From: Alphaproteobacteria bacterium
GTDB taxonomy: Bacteria > Pseudomonadota > Alphaproteobacteria > UBA8366
DNA length: 58,939 nucleotides
Assembly: GCA_030743445.1 (NCBI GenBank)
Contig: JASLSL010000296.1
Location: forward strand, 1 to 58,939
Reading direction: 5' to 3'
Notes under the pieces: model-generated
The model's database searches: none
Seen by the model: the letters and a program-made list of their open reading frames with translations, nothing else
Told to the model about the DNA's origin: nothing
Shown: one piece after another, positions 51,208 to 58,939 of the stretch
How positions within the stretch are numbered: position 1 is the first letter of the stretch
Layout of the letters: the number at the start of each line of letters is the position of its first letter
Program-made: the position numbers and the translations under genes

Positions 51208-51906
51208 CTATTGCGCGCTGCGGGGCCGGCGGCGGAAGCGCAGAAACACGCAGGTGGCGCCGGCTCGGCCGGCTTTTTCCTCGTACCGCGTCGCCGGCCA
51301 GTCGTCCGGTCGTCGGCGCCAATCGTCCGGCCCTCGGGCGAGCCACTCGAAGGCGCCGTGGCCGATCGTGTGGAACAGCATCCAGCGGATGTATTCCATA
51401 TCGTCGCTCGCCATCCGCAATTCCGCGCCATCGCGGAGGATCCGCGCCATCGCGTCGAGATTTTCGGGCGACACGAAGCGACGGGCGTGATGGCGCTTTT
51501 TCGGCCAGGGATCCGGGAACAACAGAAAGAAACGGCCGATCGAGGACTCCGGCAGGGCGTCGATCAAGGGCCGGGCATCGTCGGCGAGGATCCTGACGTT
51601 GGTCAGTTTTTCCGCGTCGATCAGGCTCAACGCCTTGGCGATGCCGTTGACGAAGGACTCGCAACCGATGAATCCGATCTCGGGATGGGCCCTGGCCTGC
51701 GCCGTGAGATGCTCGCCACCGCCGAATCCGACCTCGAGCCAGACATCGTCGCACGCCATGTCGAACAGCCCCGCCGGGTCGACCGGGCCCCGGGCGGGAT
51801 CGATCGCGAGCCTGGGCAACAATTCATCGAGCAGACGCTGGCGGCCGGGCCTGAGACGGCGGCCGCGACGCCTTCCGTGAAGGGTGCGGGGCCGCTCGAT
51901 CGCCAT
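51208..51906 (-). CDS. trmB: tRNA (guanine-N7)-methyltransferase
   Basis: 232-residue SAM-dependent enzyme forming m7G46 in tRNA. Motif I is LEVGFGGGEHL, followed by IGCESFVNGIAKAL; FLLFPDPWPKKRHHARRF is the TrmB signature with the catalytic aspartate. The N-terminus is strongly basic (RRRGRRLRPGRQR). It lies 16 bp after metK on the same strand, an arrangement I know from other alphaproteobacteria. Confidence 0.95.
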   Translation of the reverse strand: MAIERPRTLHGRRRGRRLRPGRQRLLDELLPRLAIDPARGPVDPAGLFDMACDDVWLEVGFGGGEHLTAQARAHPEIGFIGCESFVNGIAKALSLIDAEKLTNVRILADDARPLIDALPESSIGRFFLLFPDPWPKKRHHARRFVSPENLDAMARILRDGAELRMASDDMEYIRWMLFHTIGHGAFEWLARGPDDWRRRPDDWPATRYEEKAGRAGATCVFLRFRRRPRSAQ

Positions 51907-51922
51907 CTCGGCTCGATTCCAG

Positions 51923-53113
<1,191 letters not shown>

Positions 53114-53133
53114 CGTATCAACGCAGGATTTCG

Positions 53134-53150
53134 CGAGGGTTGCACCCTCG
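53134..53150 (-). promoter_or_regulatory. Hairpin in the metK leader
   Basis: CGAGGGT and ACCCTCG pair perfectly around a 3-base loop, 20 bp before the metK ATG. No ribosome binding site of normal strength is seen between them. It matches no SAM riboswitch consensus that I know. Confidence 0.4.
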
Positions 53151-53258
53151 GCGATCGGAATCGGCCGTCCTCGGACCGGCGGCACTTGTCGCAATCTTTT
53201 CCGGGATCGTCAAGGCGTATGGCGGCCCGAATACGCCGGCGGCGGCCGGCGCGGCAGG

Positions 53259-53717
53259 TCAGTCCGCAGCGCCCGCATTGGCCAGCGCCTTGGCCAGTTC
53301 GAACAACCGTTTGCGCACCTTGGGGTTGGGGATTCGGTAGTATGCCCGGACCAACTCCAAGGTCTCGCGCTTGGCCAGCGGGTCGGGCTCGAACGGCTCG
53401 GCCGGGGCCTCGGATATCCCGGCGCGAAGGCGCGGCGACTGCGCCGCGATGTTCGATTCCATTTCGTCGTAGAAAAACGAGATCGGGACGTCGAGCACCC
53501 TCGAGAGATCGAACAGCCGGCTCGCACCGATCCGGTTGGCGCCACGCTCGTACTTCTGAATCTGTTGAAACGTCAGGCCCAACGCGTCGCCCAACTTCTC
53601 CTGGCTGAAGCCCAACAGAGTGCGGCGGAGACGGACGCGGCCGCCGACGTGGATATCGATGGGATTTGGAACGCCGGTGCGTCCGGATGAGGGTTTTCGA
53701 CCGCGGCGAGGTGGCAT
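53259..53717 (-). CDS. XRE family transcriptional regulator upstream of metK
   Basis: 152 residues. The helix-turn-helix of Cro/CI type is at about 28-82 (RVRLRRTLLGFSQEKLGDAL, LTFQQIQKYERGANRIGASR), followed by VLDVPISFFYDEME. The C-terminal part (about 100-150) is helical and ends KRLFELAKALANAG. Proteins like this are found beside metK in many Alphaproteobacteria. Its promoter has an inverted repeat in the spacer, which suggests autoregulation, and metK downstream may share the transcript. The effector is unknown. Confidence 0.9.
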   Translation of the reverse strand: MPPRRGRKPSSGRTGVPNPIDIHVGGRVRLRRTLLGFSQEKLGDALGLTFQQIQKYERGANRIGASRLFDLSRVLDVPISFFYDEMESNIAAQSPRLRAGISEAPAEPFEPDPLAKRETLELVRAYYRIPNPKVRKRLFELAKALANAGAAD

Positions 53718-53777
53718 TAAATCTACTTACCCGTTATGGGCCCGTTGGGTCTTGAGTCGAAACATTTATACAATTTT

Positions 53778-53806
53778 AGATAAGGCATACACCGGTATGC
53801 GGTCAA
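53778..53806 (-). promoter_or_regulatory. Sigma-70 promoter of the XRE-metK unit
   Basis: Read on the minus strand: TTGACC (53806-53801), a 17-bp spacer, then TTATCT (53783-53778), about 60 bp upstream of the XRE start codon. Confidence 0.65.
53785..53800. promoter_or_regulatory. Operator-like inverted repeat inside the promoter spacer
   Basis: GCATAC-ACCG-GTATGC fills 16 of the 17 spacer bases between the -35 and -10 boxes of the XRE-metK promoter. A dimeric XRE protein bound there would block polymerase, so this is a natural site for autorepression. Confidence 0.6.
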
Positions 53807-53823
53807 GGTTTTAGCGCTGTTCT

Positions 53824-55410
53824 CTATGTACGGTCCCGCCGACGGTCCCGACCGGCGAGGTAGACCGAAGTTACGAGCATCACCGCAATCAGTGCAAGGT
53901 AGGCGGCATCTCCGTATCGGGAATACGGAGTAATCCCGGCGCCTTCCGCCGGCAACCGGGCGTCGAGTACGCCACGCTGGCCGAGGCCGAGTTTCGATAC
54001 CACACGGCCGTAGGAATCGACGACCGCCGATATGCCGGTGTAGGCGGCGCGCACGAAGGGCAACCCCTCCTCGGCCGCGCGCACCCTGGAGATCGCAAGG
54101 TGCTGGTGGGGACCGGCAGTCGCCCCGTACCAGGCGTCGTTCGTGAGGTTCAGCAGCCAAGACGGCCGATCATCCGGGTCGAGCACGGCGCCGGGAAAAA
54201 TCGCTTCGAAGCAGATCAGCGGACTCACCGGCGGCAAATTCCCCAGCCGCAGGGTGCGCGGTCCGGCGCCCGGCGAATAACCGATCCCGCCACCGGCGAT
54301 ATTCACGAACGGCAGATATCGCCCGAACGGAACATACTCGCCGAACGGCACCAGGTGGGACTTGTCGTAGGTCGCCGCGACCGCCCCGTCGCCATCGAGA
54401 GCGACGACCGAATTCCAGATCCTGAACGGCTTCTCGCGTCGCCGCGGCGCGCCGGTGATCAGGGCCCCGCCCGCGGGGATGACCTCGGCGATGCGCCGGC
54501 GCGCGGTCTCGCTTTCCTCGAGGAAAAACGTCGCCGCCGTCTCGGGCCAAATCACGTGTGATATCCAGTTCGGCCGGTCGAGTATGCTGAGACGCAAGTG
54601 CAACTCAAGGTTCCGGCGCTGAAACTGCCGGCGCCATTTCTCGCGCTGCGGAATGTTGGCTTGGACGATGCGCAATCCGACGCCGTCGACAGCCGCTTCG
54701 CCGACCGGCGCCGCCGCGCCAAGGCGCAAGGCGCCACCGGTCCAGGCCGCAAGCGGTATCGCGGCCGCCGCGAACACCGCCACCCAGCGCCGGCGCTTCG
54801 CCGCACCCGCGACCAATGCCAAGGTGCAGGCGGAGAGGACGGTCATGAGACCGACGCCGTAAATGCCGACGACCGAAGCGGATTGCAGCAGCGCGTCGGA
54901 TCCGACCCAGGCGTGTCCGGTCAGGTTCCAAGGCAATCCGGTAAGCACGTGGCCGCGTAGCCACTCGGCGCCGCTCCACCCCGCGGTCAACAACAATACG
55001 CGCTGCACGTCGCTCTGGCCGTATCCTGCGATCAGCGTCGCCAACCCGGTAAACAGCGCCAGGAACGCCGGCAGGCCGAAGTTGGCGAGCGGCAGAAACC
55101 AGGCGTGCAACTCGGCGAAGGTTAGGAGCGCGTTGCCGATCCAATAGAGTCCGACCACGAAGTAGCCGAACCCGAACCACCATCCGAGGCCGAAGGCGGC
55201 CCGGCGGTCGCCGGCCCCGGCAAGCATCCAGACCAGGACCGGAAAGGCGAGGTAGAGGGCCGGAAAGGCGTAAACCGGCGGCAGGGCGAGGGTGAGCACG
55301 GCGCCCGCGGCGAACGCGGTGCCGCGCCGCCGCCACCCGGCGAGTCGTTGGAGGCGATGGGCGGTTCCCGCGACCGGGCCGGCCCCGACCGCCGAGCCGG
55401 AATCATCCAT
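53824..55410 (-). CDS. lnt: Apolipoprotein N-acyltransferase
   Basis: 528-residue inner-membrane enzyme that adds the third acyl chain to lipoproteins. The N-terminal 230 residues hold about seven or eight membrane spans; the nitrilase-like periplasmic domain (about 245-505) carries the catalytic E290 (IWPETAATFFLEE), K350 (YDKSHLVPFGEYVPFG) and C400 (LICFEAIFP). A last span lies at about 505-522. All three residues are in place. The start overlaps the corC stop by 8 bp. Confidence 0.95.
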   Translation of the reverse strand: MDDSGSAVGAGPVAGTAHRLQRLAGWRRRGTAFAAGAVLTLALPPVYAFPALYLAFPVLVWMLAGAGDRRAAFGLGWWFGFGYFVVGLYWIGNALLTFAELHAWFLPLANFGLPAFLALFTGLATLIAGYGQSDVQRVLLLTAGWSGAEWLRGHVLTGLPWNLTGHAWVGSDALLQSASVVGIYGVGLMTVLSACTLALVAGAAKRRRWVAVFAAAAIPLAAWTGGALRLGAAAPVGEAAVDGVGLRIVQANIPQREKWRRQFQRRNLELHLRLSILDRPNWISHVIWPETAATFFLEESETARRRIAEVIPAGGALITGAPRRREKPFRIWNSVVALDGDGAVAATYDKSHLVPFGEYVPFGRYLPFVNIAGGGIGYSPGAGPRTLRLGNLPPVSPLICFEAIFPGAVLDPDDRPSWLLNLTNDAWYGATAGPHQHLAISRVRAAEEGLPFVRAAYTGISAVVDSYGRVVSKLGLGQRGVLDARLPAEGAGITPYSRYGDAAYLALIAVMLVTSVYLAGRDRRRDRT

Positions 55411-56329
55411 GCGCGGAACGCCGCGCCGGCAGATTGCAGACGTGCAGCCGCCTGATACGGCGCGCGTCCGCTTCCATGACCTCGAATTCGATGCCGGACG
55501 GCTCGTGGCGGACGACCTCGCCGCGCAACGGAATCCGCCCGGTGAGCGAGAAGACCAAGCCGCCGAGCGTATCGATATCGTCTTCGTGCTCCTCTTCGGT
55601 GAGGACCGACCCGACGCGCTCCTCGAATTCGCGGATCGTGAGGCGCGCATCGGCGACGAGGGTGCCATCGCCCTGGTCATGCAGATGCGGGCCTTCGACG
55701 GCGTCGTGTTCGTCCTCGATCTCGCCGACGATCTGTTCGACCAGATCCTCGATCGTCGTCAACCCGTCGATCCCGCCGTACTCGTCGACCACCAGCGCCA
55801 TGTGGGTGCGGTCCAAGCGCATCTGCAGCAACATATCCAAGACCCGCATGCTGGGCGAGACGATCAGCACCTTGCGCACGATCTTCGACAACTCGAACGG
55901 CTGTTTCTCGGTGATCGCGGCGAGCACGTCCTTGATGTGGACCATGCCGATCACGTCGTCGAGCGTCTCGCGGAACACCGGGACCCGGGAATGCGCCTCC
56001 TCGACCATCAGCTTGGTCAACTCGTCGCGCGAGGTCGCCATCTCGACCGCGACGATGTCGGCCCGGGGAATCATGATGTCGTGCACCGTCAGGCCGCCGA
56101 CCTTCAGCACCTTGTCGATCATCGCCCGTGCGTCGGAGTCGACCGCGGCGTCGTTCTCCTCGTGCTGTTCGATTATCTCCTCGACGGTGTCGTGGAGCGG
56201 CGTGTCGCCATTGTGCGCGTTGTTGCGCAACCCTTTGAGCCAACCGCGCAAGCGATCGCCGGGCCGCGCTTGCCCGGATGGAGGCTCGTCGTCGGTCTTC
56301 GGTGCGTCGAGTGGAGGTTTCTCGTTCAT
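55403..56329 (-). CDS. CorC/HlyC-type CBS domain protein
   Basis: 308-residue cytoplasmic member of the hemolysin C/CorC family. Two CBS domains (about 80-205: VHDIMIPRADIVAVE, VLAAITEKQPFELSKIVRK) and a CorC_HlyC domain (about 220-300: DARLTIREFEERVG, TLGGLVFSLTGRIPLRGEVV). It lacks the transmembrane DUF21 part of larger relatives. CorC proteins are linked to magnesium/cobalt efflux; this is inferred from family. It lies between ybeY and lnt, overlapping the latter. Confidence 0.9.
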   Translation of the reverse strand: MNEKPPLDAPKTDDEPPSGQARPGDRLRGWLKGLRNNAHNGDTPLHDTVEEIIEQHEENDAAVDSDARAMIDKVLKVGGLTVHDIMIPRADIVAVEMATSRDELTKLMVEEAHSRVPVFRETLDDVIGMVHIKDVLAAITEKQPFELSKIVRKVLIVSPSMRVLDMLLQMRLDRTHMALVVDEYGGIDGLTTIEDLVEQIVGEIEDEHDAVEGPHLHDQGDGTLVADARLTIREFEERVGSVLTEEEHEDDIDTLGGLVFSLTGRIPLRGEVVRHEPSGIEFEVMEADARRIRRLHVCNLPARRSAHG

Positions 56330-56336
56330 CGTCCCG

Positions 56337-56876
56337 TCACTCCGCCGCTTCGTCCCGGACCGGGCTTTCGGGGGGCCGGCCCTTCACCAGATAAGGATCG
56401 GCGATCCCGAGTCCGGCCAATATTTCGACCTCGAGCGCCTCCATCGCCGCCGCCGCGCCCGCGTCCTGATGATCGTGGCCGAGCAAGTGCAGAATTCCGT
56501 GGATCACCAGATGGGCGAGATGATCGACCGGCGCCTTGCCGTCCCGGGCGGCCTCCGCCGTCACGGTCTCGAGCGCCAACGCCACGTCGCCGAGGAGCCG
56601 CGGCCCGCCATGCGGCGGCACATCCGCCGACGCGTCGTCGGCCGCAAAGGAGAGCACGTTGGTCGGCTCGTCGCGGCCGCGCCATGTCGCGTTCAAACGC
56701 CGCAGTTCGGCATCGTCGGTCAGCAGGATGCTGAGCTCGGCCGCGGCCTCGCTCCCTCCGCCACCGGCGCCGAGGGCCGCGGTCGCCGCGCGCCGGACCA
56801 CCGCTTCCGCGTCCGGCACCGCGTCGCCCCAACCTCTGGCGGCGATGTTGATCGCTATGTCGATCGTCCCGCTCAC
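56337..56876 (-). CDS. ybeY: Endoribonuclease YbeY (rRNA maturation)
   Basis: 179-residue single-strand endoribonuclease that helps mature the 16S rRNA 3' end. The zinc motif HLVIHGILHLLGHDH gives the H-x3-H-x5-H ligands. NATWRGRDEPTNVLSF and LLGDVALALE are also present. It starts with GTG overlapping the phoH stop (GTGA). Neighbours phoH, corC and lnt are in the usual order. Confidence 0.95.
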   Translation of the reverse strand: MSGTIDIAINIAARGWGDAVPDAEAVVRRAATAALGAGGGGSEAAAELSILLTDDAELRRLNATWRGRDEPTNVLSFAADDASADVPPHGGPRLLGDVALALETVTAEAARDGKAPVDHLAHLVIHGILHLLGHDHQDAGAAAAMEALEVEILAGLGIADPYLVKGRPPESPVRDEAAE

Positions 56877-57865
56877 TTGTCCGCCTTCGCCTTCGCCGCC
56901 TTTTCACGCTCGTCGTAGGCGCGCACGATGCGCGACACCAGGTCGTGGCGCACCACGTCGGCGTCGGTGAATTCGACGAAGCTGACCCCCTCCATGCCCT
57001 CGAGGGTTTCGACCGCCTCGTGCAATCCGGATCGGACGCCGGACGGCAGGTCGATCTGGCTGAGGTCGCCGGTCACCACCATGCGGCTGTTCTCGCCGAG
57101 ACGGGTCAGAGCCATCTTCATCTGAATACGGGTCGTGTTCTGCGCCTCGTCCAGGATCACGAAGGCGTCCGAGAGGGTGCGGCCACGCATGAAGGCGAGC
57201 GGCGCGATCTCGATCTCGCCGGACTCGAGCCGCTTCATCACCTGGTCGGCGGGCATGGTGTCGTAGAGCGCATCGTAGAGCGGCCTGAGATAGGGATCGA
57301 CCTTCTCGCGCACGTCGCCGGGCAGGAAACCGAGCCGCTCGCCGGCCTCGACCGCCGGGCGCGAGAGGATGATGCGGTCGAGCTTGCCCGATATCAGCAT
57401 CGCCACGGCGGAGCACACCGCGAGGTAGGTCTTGCCGGTGCCGGCCGGCCCGAGCCCGAAGACCAGGTCGTTTCCGGTCATCGCCTCGATATAGCGCGCC
57501 TGGGTCGGCGAGTGCGGCGTGATCCGCTTCTTGCGGGTCTGGATCACCGGTCCCGGTTCGCCGGTGAGATCGACCCCGCCGCTCGCCATCCGCACCGCCG
57601 CGTCGACCTCTGCGGCATCGACCGACTGGCCGCGGCCGAGGCGCTGGTAAAGCGCCCGGAGCGCGGTGCTGGCGATCTCCGCGGCCTCGGTCGGACCCGA
57701 GATCGCGAGATGGTTGCCGCGGCTGATCAGCGAGACGCCCAGCCGGTTCTCGATCTGCGCCAGATGCTTGTCGTGCTCGCCATAGAGCAATGGCAGAAGC
57801 CGATTGTCATCGAAGTCGACGTGGATGGCGCCCTCGTCTTCATCGGGCCGGGTGACTGAGCTCAA
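56873..57865 (-). CDS. ybeZ: PhoH family ATPase (YbeZ)
   Basis: 330-residue P-loop protein. Walker A is GLGPAGTGKTYLA, preceded by RYIEAM, and Walker B is AFVILDEAQNTT; ENSRMVVTGDLSQIDLP is the family signature. An N-terminal KH-like region (about 20-90) precedes it. The most likely start is TTG overlapping the miaB stop (TTGA), with GGAGAGG 8 bp upstream. The partner gene ybeY follows directly. Cellular role: RNA metabolism with YbeY, by family knowledge. Confidence 0.92.
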   Translation of the reverse strand: MSSVTRPDEDEGAIHVDFDDNRLLPLLYGEHDKHLAQIENRLGVSLISRGNHLAISGPTEAAEIASTALRALYQRLGRGQSVDAAEVDAAVRMASGGVDLTGEPGPVIQTRKKRITPHSPTQARYIEAMTGNDLVFGLGPAGTGKTYLAVCSAVAMLISGKLDRIILSRPAVEAGERLGFLPGDVREKVDPYLRPLYDALYDTMPADQVMKRLESGEIEIAPLAFMRGRTLSDAFVILDEAQNTTRIQMKMALTRLGENSRMVVTGDLSQIDLPSGVRSGLHEAVETLEGMEGVSFVEFTDADVVRHDLVSRIVRAYDEREKAAKAKADK

Positions 57866-58939
57866 GCGCTGATCCTCTCCTGATGGACGGGGCGGTCGCC
57901 GCCGGGCCTCTCGGCCGCCACGATGTCGCCCCCGAGACTGTTGGCGAATACATCGGTGATTTGGACTTCGACGGTCTCCCCGACCAGCCGCTCGGGTGCG
58001 GTGGCGTGGACCGCCTGCAGGTAGGGCGAACGGCCGACGAGCTGACACGCCTCGCGACCGTGGCCCTCCAACAACACCGCGAGGGTACGGCCGCGTTGGG
58101 CTTGGTTGAAGGCGTCCTGTTGGGCGCGGAGGAGCTGCTGCAGACCGTCGAGGCGATCCTGCTTCACCGCATCCGACAGCTGGCTCTCGGCGTCCGCGGC
58201 GGGAGTTCCGGGCCGGGCGCTGTATTTGAAGGAAAACGCCTGGGCGAAACCAATATCGTTGACGAGACCGAGTGTTGCGGCGAAGTCGGCGTCGCTCTCG
58301 CCCGGGAACCCGACGATGAAGTCGGAGGAAAGCGCGATGTCGGGCCGTGCCTGGCGCAGCCGGTCGACGATCCGGCGGTAGTCGTCCGCGGTATGACGCC
58401 GGTTCATCGCCTCGAGCACCCGGTCGGAGCCCGACTGCACTGGCAAATGCAGGAACGGCATGAGCTGCGGCACCTCGCCGTGGGCCGCGATCAGCTCGTC
58501 GGTCAGGTCGTGCGGATGGCTCGTGGTGTAGCGGATGCGCTCGAGCCCGTCGATCTCGGCGAGATGCCGGATCAGCCGGCCGAGTCCCCATTCGCCGCCG
58601 CCGGGCGCCGTCCCGTGATAGGCGTTGACGTTCTGCCCGAGAAGGGTGATCTCGCGGCTTCCGGACGCGACCAGGCGCCGCGCCTCGGCCCAGAGGGAGG
58701 CGACGGCGCGCGACTGTTCCGCACCCCGCGTGTAGGGCACGACGCAGAAGGTGCAGAACCGGTCGCACCCTTCCTGGACGCTGAGGAAGGCCGAGACGCC
58801 CTGGGGCGCCGCTTCCTCGGGCAGGTGATCGAACTTGTCGTCGGCGGGGAATTCGGTGTCGACGACCCGGGCGCCCTGCGCCGCCGCGGCAACCATCTCG
58901 GCGAGCCGATGATAGGTCTGGGGCCCGAGCACGATGTCG
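57862..58939 (-). CDS. miaB: tRNA-2-methylthio-N6-isopentenyladenosine synthase MiaB (N-terminus cut by the window)
   Basis: 359 residues visible, beginning inside the N-terminal UPF0004 domain. The radical-SAM cluster is C-x3-C-x2-C in QEGCDRFCTFCVVPYTRG. SRAVASLWAEA, LLGQNVNAYHG, IRYTTSHPHD and PFLHLPVQSGSDRVL fit MiaB. A TRAM domain (about 290-350) is at the C-terminus. The missing first part should contain the second Fe-S cluster's three cysteines. It methylthiolates i6A37 in tRNA. The stop overlaps the TTG start of phoH. Confidence 0.95.
   Translation of the reverse strand, partial: DIVLGPQTYHRLAEMVAAAAQGARVVDTEFPADDKFDHLPEEAAPQGVSAFLSVQEGCDRFCTFCVVPYTRGAEQSRAVASLWAEARRLVASGSREITLLGQNVNAYHGTAPGGGEWGLGRLIRHLAEIDGLERIRYTTSHPHDLTDELIAAHGEVPQLMPFLHLPVQSGSDRVLEAMNRRHTADDYRRIVDRLRQARPDIALSSDFIVGFPGESDADFAATLGLVNDIGFAQAFSFKYSARPGTPAADAESQLSDAVKQDRLDGLQQLLRAQQDAFNQAQRGRTLAVLLEGHGREACQLVGRSPYLQAVHATAPERLVGETVEVQITDVFANSLGGDIVAAERPGGDRPVHQERISA

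Noticed and set aside
53114..53258. Possible SAM-II or SAM/SAH riboswitch before metK
   Set aside because: The conserved loop sequences of those classes are not present; only a simple hairpin is seen.
57866..58768. In-frame extension of phoH into miaB
   Set aside because: The extension is antisense-free but lies in a wrong frame of miaB and is Arg/Pro-rich noise; a TTG with a strong ribosome site marks the true start.

Overview
The window is a GC-rich stretch of an alphaproteobacterial chromosome, most likely from the Rhodospirillales or a close relative. The evidence is the RegB/RegA redox system, the Irr member of the Fur family, a fabA-fabB-fabI cluster, and two large blocks of core genes in orders I know from Alphaproteobacteria: mutM/ubiE/ubiB/coaBC/dut beside rpsT-dnaA-dnaN-recF-gyrB, and miaB-phoH-ybeY-corC-lnt-XRE-metK-trmB-rimP-nusA-ylxR-infB-rbfA-truB-rpsO-pnp. 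There are no rRNA or tRNA genes, no CRISPR array and no insertion sequence. Almost all of the sequence is coding. Nearly every gene looks intact; the exceptions are the two cut by the window ends (regA and miaB) and a few with missing key residues.

Layout. From 0 to 12.6 kb there are mixed small transcription units: regB/regA, a histidine phosphatase, a DJ-1/PfpI protein, a FemAB-like transferase, an atypical SDR, a secreted SYLF protein, a Cys-rich secreted protein followed by a cytochrome-c-like protein without its haem histidine, CbiB, a conserved protein of unknown function, an ankyrin protein, and YcgN plus a YgjP-type metallopeptidase. From 12.6 to 19.3 kb come a class A penicillin-binding protein, irr, and a rubrerythrin / Fe-S (CCG-domain) protein / DUF3501 cassette. 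A near-perfect Irr box abuts the promoter of that cassette. An SH3-domain protein and a 2-hydroxyacid dehydrogenase follow. At 19.3-20.6 kb lies a 65-residue protein that looks like a detached FliF C-terminal tail, followed 9 bp later by a complete fliG, with no other flagellar gene in view. From 20.6 to 30.5 kb are an amino-acid oxidase-like flavoprotein, moeB, cysK with an Rrf2 regulator, dut, coaBC, ubiB, ubiE, mutM and an enoyl-CoA hydratase. From 30.6 to 41.6 kb are rpsT, dnaA, dnaN, recF, gyrB, the unsaturated fatty acid genes fabA/fabB/fabI and a TauD-type dioxygenase. From 41.7 kb to the end, everything is on the minus strand: RNA decay, ribosome maturation, translation initiation, SAM synthesis, lipoprotein acylation and tRNA modification.

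How the genes work together. The dnaA-gyrB block supplies replication initiation and the sliding clamp. The rimP-nusA-infB-rbfA-truB-rpsO-pnp block links transcription elongation, 30S maturation and mRNA turnover. The fab genes make and elongate unsaturated acyl chains. irr and the rubrerythrin cassette look like an iron- and peroxide-responsive unit. The most unusual observation is the FliF-tail microprotein coupled to an isolated fliG. Next come the predicted Irr operator at the rubrerythrin promoter, the CXXCY cytochrome and an operator-like palindrome inside the promoter spacer of the XRE-metK unit.
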